Positions 5,938-8,649 of a stretch of DNA of 8,649 nucleotides are shown piece after piece. This stretch comes from an uncultured Opitutia bacterium (GTDB lineage: Bacteria; Verrucomicrobiota; Verrucomicrobiia; Opitutales; Opitutaceae), in assembly GCA_903938935.1 (NCBI GenBank), contig CAJAFD010000207.1, forward strand, positions 1-8,649, in the 5' to 3' direction. Both the position numbers and the translations under genes were made by a program. How positions within the stretch are numbered: position 1 is the stretch's first letter; the number at the start of each line of letters is the position of its first letter. The notes under the pieces are model-generated. The model did no database searches, was not told the origin of the DNA, and was given only the letters and a program-made list of their open reading frames with translations.

Positions 5938-7119
5938 TCACGCCCAACATGCGTCGAGCTTCGCACGCCACGCCACGACGTCGAGCCCGGTTCCGATAAA
6001 AACCAATTCCTGCCGCCGATCTCCGTAGGGCTCCGCCCACTTCACGCGCGCCGCGGCCGGGATTTCCGCATCCGTCACGATGCCACTCTCACGCAGCGCC
6101 GCCGCCCACGTGCCGACCCATTCTCGCCGCACGCCGCCACCCGCGATCGACAAAAACCCGATATCCGCCGGTTGCTCCGCCAACCAAAAAAAACCCTTCG
6201 CGCGCCACAAGCCCGCCGGCAATCCGCCCTCCAGCAACGCGACCAACTTGTCCCGCGCAAACGCCCGCCGCGCCTCATAAACGAAACTCGAGATCCCATA
6301 CACCGCCTCATGCCGCGCCGGGAGTTGGGGCGCGCCCGCTCGACGCACCTGAGCCAAGCTCATGCCCGCCGCTCGCTCACCGGTCTTGCCGGTTTCCTCG
6401 CGCATCACGCGCAACCACTGTGCCGCACCCACCGTCGTCTCGGGCTCGAAGCGCACGCGCTCCAACAAAAATTCACTCGCGACCTGCCCGTGCTCCGCGC
6501 GCACCAACTCTGCCCGCGGGTTCAAGGTCCGCAAGATCGTCTCGACTTCCGCCAGCTCCGCTGCACCCGCCAGATCACACTTATTTAACACGAGCACGTC
6601 CGCGCACTCCGCCTGTTCCACCATGAGTTCAAAGATCGGCTTCGGCCCGCGCGGCGTTTCATTTTCAACCGAACGTATTCGGCTGGCGTGCTGTTCTGCC
6701 AAAAAACTCCGCGCATCAATCACCGTCACCAACGCACTCAACCGCGCGAAATCACCGAGGCTCCGCCAAAACGAGTTCTTCCGCGTAAACAGATCCGCCA
6801 CACCCCGCGGCTCCGCCACTCCGGTCGTTTCCACTAAAATGTGTGCATAGGTTTTTTGCGCGGCGAGTTCCGCGATGGTCTCCGCCAACGAGTCGCGCAC
6901 GGTGCAACACACGCAGCCATTCCCCAGCTCCACGACGCGCGCGGCGCCAGCACCGGCCACGCGTTGCGCGTCGACGTTGATCGCCGCCACGTCGTTCACC
7001 ACGGCCGCCCATTTCCGCCCAGCCGCCTGCCCGAGCAGGTGCCGCAGGAGCGTCGTCTTCCCCGCTCCGAGGAAGCCACTCAACACCGTCACCGGCGGTA
7101 ATACATCAGGCGCAGCCAT
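5938..7119 (-). CDS. CobW-family (G3E, COG0523) GTP-binding metallochaperone
   Basis: Members of this family couple GTP hydrolysis to delivery of metal ions (zinc, cobalt, nickel, iron) to target proteins in the cytoplasm. From the ATG at 7119 the protein has 393 aa, the usual length. Walker A GFLGAGKTT is at 15-23, the family metal-binding motif C-x-C-C at Cys68/Cys70/Cys71 (GNGCVCCTV), the catalytic ETTG motif at 96-99 and the guanine-specificity motif NKCD at 178-181. The CobW C-terminal domain covers about 272-385, with GISSFVYEARRAF (274-286), LWRAKGFFWLA (303-313) and GDRRQELVFIG (365-375); the last resembles the YciC/ZigA zinc subgroup. An alternative GTG at 7128 has a better-placed purine-rich GAGAGGG upstream. 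It is divergent from modA across 67 bases. The metal is not readable from sequence, and no Zur-type operator was seen. Confidence 0.93.
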   Translation of the reverse strand: MAAPDVLPPVTVLSGFLGAGKTTLLRHLLGQAAGRKWAAVVNDVAAINVDAQRVAGAGAARVVELGNGCVCCTVRDSLAETIAELAAQKTYAHILVETTGVAEPRGVADLFTRKNSFWRSLGDFARLSALVTVIDARSFLAEQHASRIRSVENETPRGPKPIFELMVEQAECADVLVLNKCDLAGAAELAEVETILRTLNPRAELVRAEHGQVASEFLLERVRFEPETTVGAAQWLRVMREETGKTGERAAGMSLAQVRRAGAPQLPARHEAVYGISSFVYEARRAFARDKLVALLEGGLPAGLWRAKGFFWLAEQPADIGFLSIAGGGVRREWVGTWAAALRESGIVTDAEIPAAARVKWAEPYGDRRQELVFIGTGLDVVAWRAKLDACWA

Positions 7120-7186
7120 ACCCGTCACCACAACCCTCTCCCTTTCGCGTGGCCAGCCCGGAAGCATCCGTGCAACGTCTTCGTCG
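7120..7186. promoter_or_regulatory. Divergent intergenic region between the GTPase gene and modA
   Basis: Only 67 bases separate the two divergent starts, so both promoters must lie here or within the coding ends. The stretch is GC-rich with no consensus -35/-10 pair, no molybdate-regulator (ModE-type) palindrome and no Zur-type operator that I can see. On the minus strand, GGGAGAGGG (about 7134-7142) is a possible ribosome-binding site for the GTPase gene, better spaced for the alternative GTG at 7128 than for the ATG at 7119. Confidence 0.4.
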
Positions 7187-7981
7187 ATGCTCCGTTTTTG
7201 TCTCACCCTCGCGCTGTTCCTCGCCGGTCTTGCGCCCACGCCCGCGCCCGCCGCGACACCGACATCCCCGGCGACGCCCGCCTCCGTCTCGATCGCCGCA
7301 GCCGCCAACCTCGTCTACGCCCTCGATGCGCTCAACGCCGCGTTCAAGCAGTCTGCGCCCGACGTCACTCTGACTTGCACCACCGGCGCTTCTGGCAACT
7401 TGGTCGCGCAAATCACCAACGGCGCGCCCTACGATATTTTTCTCTCGGCCGATCTCGATTACCCGCAGGCCCTCATCAAAGCCGGCCACGCCGACGCCAA
7501 CACTCTCACCACTTTCGCCATCGGTCGCCTCGTGCTCTGGACCACCAAGCCCGGGGTCGAGGTCACGGACATCATCGCTACCGTAAATAATCCCGCGGTA
7601 CAGAAACTCGCCGTCGCAAATCCCGTCACCGCGCCCTACGGCCGCGCGGCCTTGCAAGTCATCGATCACCTCGGCCTCACCTCGGCCGCTCGACTCAAAA
7701 TTGTCACCGGTGAAAACATCACGCAGACCGCCCAGTTCGTCGAAACCGGTCACGCCGATGCTGGTTTCGTTGCGCGCTCTCTCGTCCTCTCGCCGAAACT
7801 CAGGGACAAGGGTCGCTGGATTGAAATCTCCGCCGCGCTCCACGCCCCACTCGACCAGGGCGTCGTCATCACCCAACGCGGCGCCGCCAATCCCGCCGCG
7901 GCCCGCTACCTCGCGTTTCTCAAAAGCGATCCTGCCCGCAAGATTTTCGAGCGCTATGGCTACGCCTTGCCGGCGAAGTAG
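7187..7981 (+). CDS. modA: Molybdate ABC transporter, periplasmic substrate-binding protein ModA
   Basis: Binds molybdate (often tungstate too) in the periplasm and delivers it to the ModB/ModC transporter. The 264-aa product starts with a signal peptide (MLRFCLTLALFLAGLAP, cleavage near PAPAA, about residue 23). Family motifs are VSIAAAANLVYAL (34-46), TGASGNLVAQITNGAPYDIFLSAD (66-89), GRLVLWTTKPG (113-123), LAVANPVTAPYGRAAL (141-156), GENITQTAQFV (175-185), GFVARS (193-198) and RYGYAL (256-261). Asn41 stands where Escherichia coli ModA has Ser in AAASL. Asn41, Ser69 and Tyr151 fit the Azotobacter ModA2-like subgroup as I recall its binding site. The ATG at 7187 is the only upstream start that yields a signal peptide; the frame is open to 6875 only as antisense to the GTPase gene. 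It forms a likely operon with modB, 53 bases downstream. Confidence 0.93.
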   Translation: MLRFCLTLALFLAGLAPTPAPAATPTSPATPASVSIAAAANLVYALDALNAAFKQSAPDVTLTCTTGASGNLVAQITNGAPYDIFLSADLDYPQALIKAGHADANTLTTFAIGRLVLWTTKPGVEVTDIIATVNNPAVQKLAVANPVTAPYGRAALQVIDHLGLTSAARLKIVTGENITQTAQFVETGHADAGFVARSLVLSPKLRDKGRWIEISAALHAPLDQGVVITQRGAANPAAARYLAFLKSDPARKIFERYGYALPAK

Positions 7982-7987
7982 CCCTGC

Positions 7988-8022
7988 CATTCAGCATTGA
8001 GGGTTAAGCGTTCCGCGTTGAG
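7988..8022 (+). repeat. Degenerate heptamer tandem array (5 units) between modA and modB
   Basis: Five consecutive 7-base units fit the pattern C/G-A/G-TT-N-A/C-G: CATTCAG at 7988, CATTGAG at 7995, GGTTAAG at 8002, CGTTCCG at 8009 and CGTTGAG at 8016. All have TT at positions 3-4 and G at position 7. Rotated by two bases, the 2149-2197 array also reads CGTTNNN, so the two appear to be one repeat family. The array occupies most of the modA-modB spacer, begins six bases after the modA stop and ends 12 bases before the modB TTG. It leaves no recognisable ribosome-binding site. Confidence 0.55.
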
Positions 8023-8034
8023 CGTAGCCTCATC

Positions 8035-8649
8035 TTGCCCGAATCCACCGCCACGTTCCTCGGTCTCGCTGCGCCGCTCTGGCAATCGCTCGCGCTGACG
8101 TTGCGCCTCGCGGCGATCACGACGCTTGTGCTGGGCGTGATCGGTTTGCCGCTGGCGCATTGGCTCAACACCACGCGCACGCGCCTCGCGCCGTTTCTGG
8201 AAACGCTCGTCACGTTGCCCGTCGTGCTGCCGCCTACGGTCATCGGTTTTTACGTGCTGGTCGGGCTCTCGCCGCAACACCCGCCGGGCTCGTGGTGGCG
8301 CGACCTCACCGGTCAACCGCTGGTGTTCACGTTCACCGGACTCGTGATCGCCTCGGTGTTTTATTCGCTGCCATTCGCGGTGCAGCCGTTTCAAGCCGCG
8401 TTGCGCGCTGTGCCGCGCGACTTACTCGAGGCGGGCACGGCTTATGGCGCTTCGCCATGGCGGGTATTTTTTCGCCTGCACGCACCGCTCGCATGGCGCG
8501 GGATCGCTGCGGGCCTCACACTGGGTTTCGCCCACACGCTCGGGGAATTCGGCGTCGTGCTCATGATCGGCGGCGCGATCCCCGGGGTGACCAAGGTCGC
8601 GAGCATCGCGCTCTACGACGAGGTCCAACGCCTCGATTACGCCTCGGCC
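8035..8649 (+). CDS. modB: Molybdate ABC transporter permease ModB (3' end outside window, TTG start)
   Basis: Inner-membrane permease that forms the molybdate channel with the ATPase ModC. The open frame runs from a stop at 8005-8007 to the window edge; the first usable start is TTG at 8035, giving 205 residues so far. Hydrophobic segments are visible at about 14-40, 58-79, 97-118 and 157-179. ModB-type motifs are TLPVVLPPTVIGFYVL (60-75), the ABC-permease EAA loop LEAGTAYGASPWRVFFRLHAPLA (131-153), which couples to the ATPase, and LGEFGVVLMIGG followed by PGVTKVASIALYDEV (169-197). About 20-25 residues are probably missing. No ATG or GTG lies before the first membrane segment, so TTG is the likely start. 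Codons are more G-ending (ACG, GCG, CTG) than those of modA or dnaA. Confidence 0.93.
   Translation, partial: MPESTATFLGLAAPLWQSLALTLRLAAITTLVLGVIGLPLAHWLNTTRTRLAPFLETLVTLPVVLPPTVIGFYVLVGLSPQHPPGSWWRDLTGQPLVFTFTGLVIASVFYSLPFAVQPFQAALRAVPRDLLEAGTAYGASPWRVFFRLHAPLAWRGIAAGLTLGFAHTLGEFGVVLMIGGAIPGVTKVASIALYDEVQRLDYASA

Noticed and set aside
5858..6040. 61-codon extension of the DUF481-like protein
   Set aside because: Overlaps the GTPase gene end and would place the signal peptide internally. A start at 5950 is possible but less likely.
6875..7186. 104-codon N-terminal extension of ModA
   Set aside because: Antisense to the GTPase gene and would bury the signal peptide that starts at 7187.
7120..7186. 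Molybdenum-cofactor riboswitch or ModE operator upstream of modA
   Set aside because: The leader is too short for the known riboswitch and no ModE-like palindrome is present.
7120..7308. 63-codon N-terminal extension of the GTPase
   Set aside because: Ala/Gly/Arg-rich, overlaps modA antisense, and family members begin just before the Walker A motif as with the 7119 or 7128 start.
7960..8394. 144-codon minus-strand frame at the right end
   Set aside because: Antisense to modB; Arg/Glu/Gln-rich shadow with no domain.

Overview
This is a GC-rich bacterial chromosomal segment that most resembles Verrucomicrobiota of the Opitutaceae type. That placement is inference. It rests on a secreted cyclophilin with Ig-like modules and duplicated C-terminal repeats of a kind I associate with Opitutus-like secreted proteins, on starts that mostly lack a clear Shine-Dalgarno, on a DUF481-like outer-membrane protein, and on degenerate heptamer arrays in the spacers. 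No mobile element, CRISPR array, tRNA or rRNA gene was seen.

Layout. The 3' end of an unrecognised plus-strand gene (1-142) is followed by a 559-base non-coding region. This region holds three 11-bp phased repeats, a 13-bp palindrome, a probable intrinsic terminator, an A/T-rich island and two perfect DnaA boxes. It leads into dnaA (702-2093), whose stop codon lies in a strong hairpin. A 49-base heptamer array then runs exactly up to the ATG of a conserved-looking 183-aa protein of unknown function (2198-2749). Facing it on the minus strand are, in transcription order, a CobW-family GTPase (7119-5938), a DUF481-like outer-membrane protein (5857-4805) and a secreted cyclophilin-type peptidyl-prolyl isomerase with Ig-like domains (4714-2762). 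Divergent from the GTPase gene, across only 67 bases, is modA (7187-7981). A second heptamer array separates it from modB (8035 to the window edge), which is missed by ATG-only ORF calling because it appears to start with TTG.

Function. modA and modB encode the periplasmic molybdate-binding protein and the membrane permease of a molybdate ABC transporter; the ATPase gene modC is probably just beyond the right edge. The neighbouring CobW-type GTPase is a metallochaperone-family protein, so the right half looks like a metal-handling locus, though a functional link to molybdate is unproven. The upstream region of dnaA fits DnaA autoregulation and possibly a replication origin.

I found no clearly new multi-gene system. 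The most unusual signals are the two heptamer arrays of apparently the same family, the unknown gene behind dnaA, the repeat architecture upstream of dnaA, and the multidomain cyclophilin.
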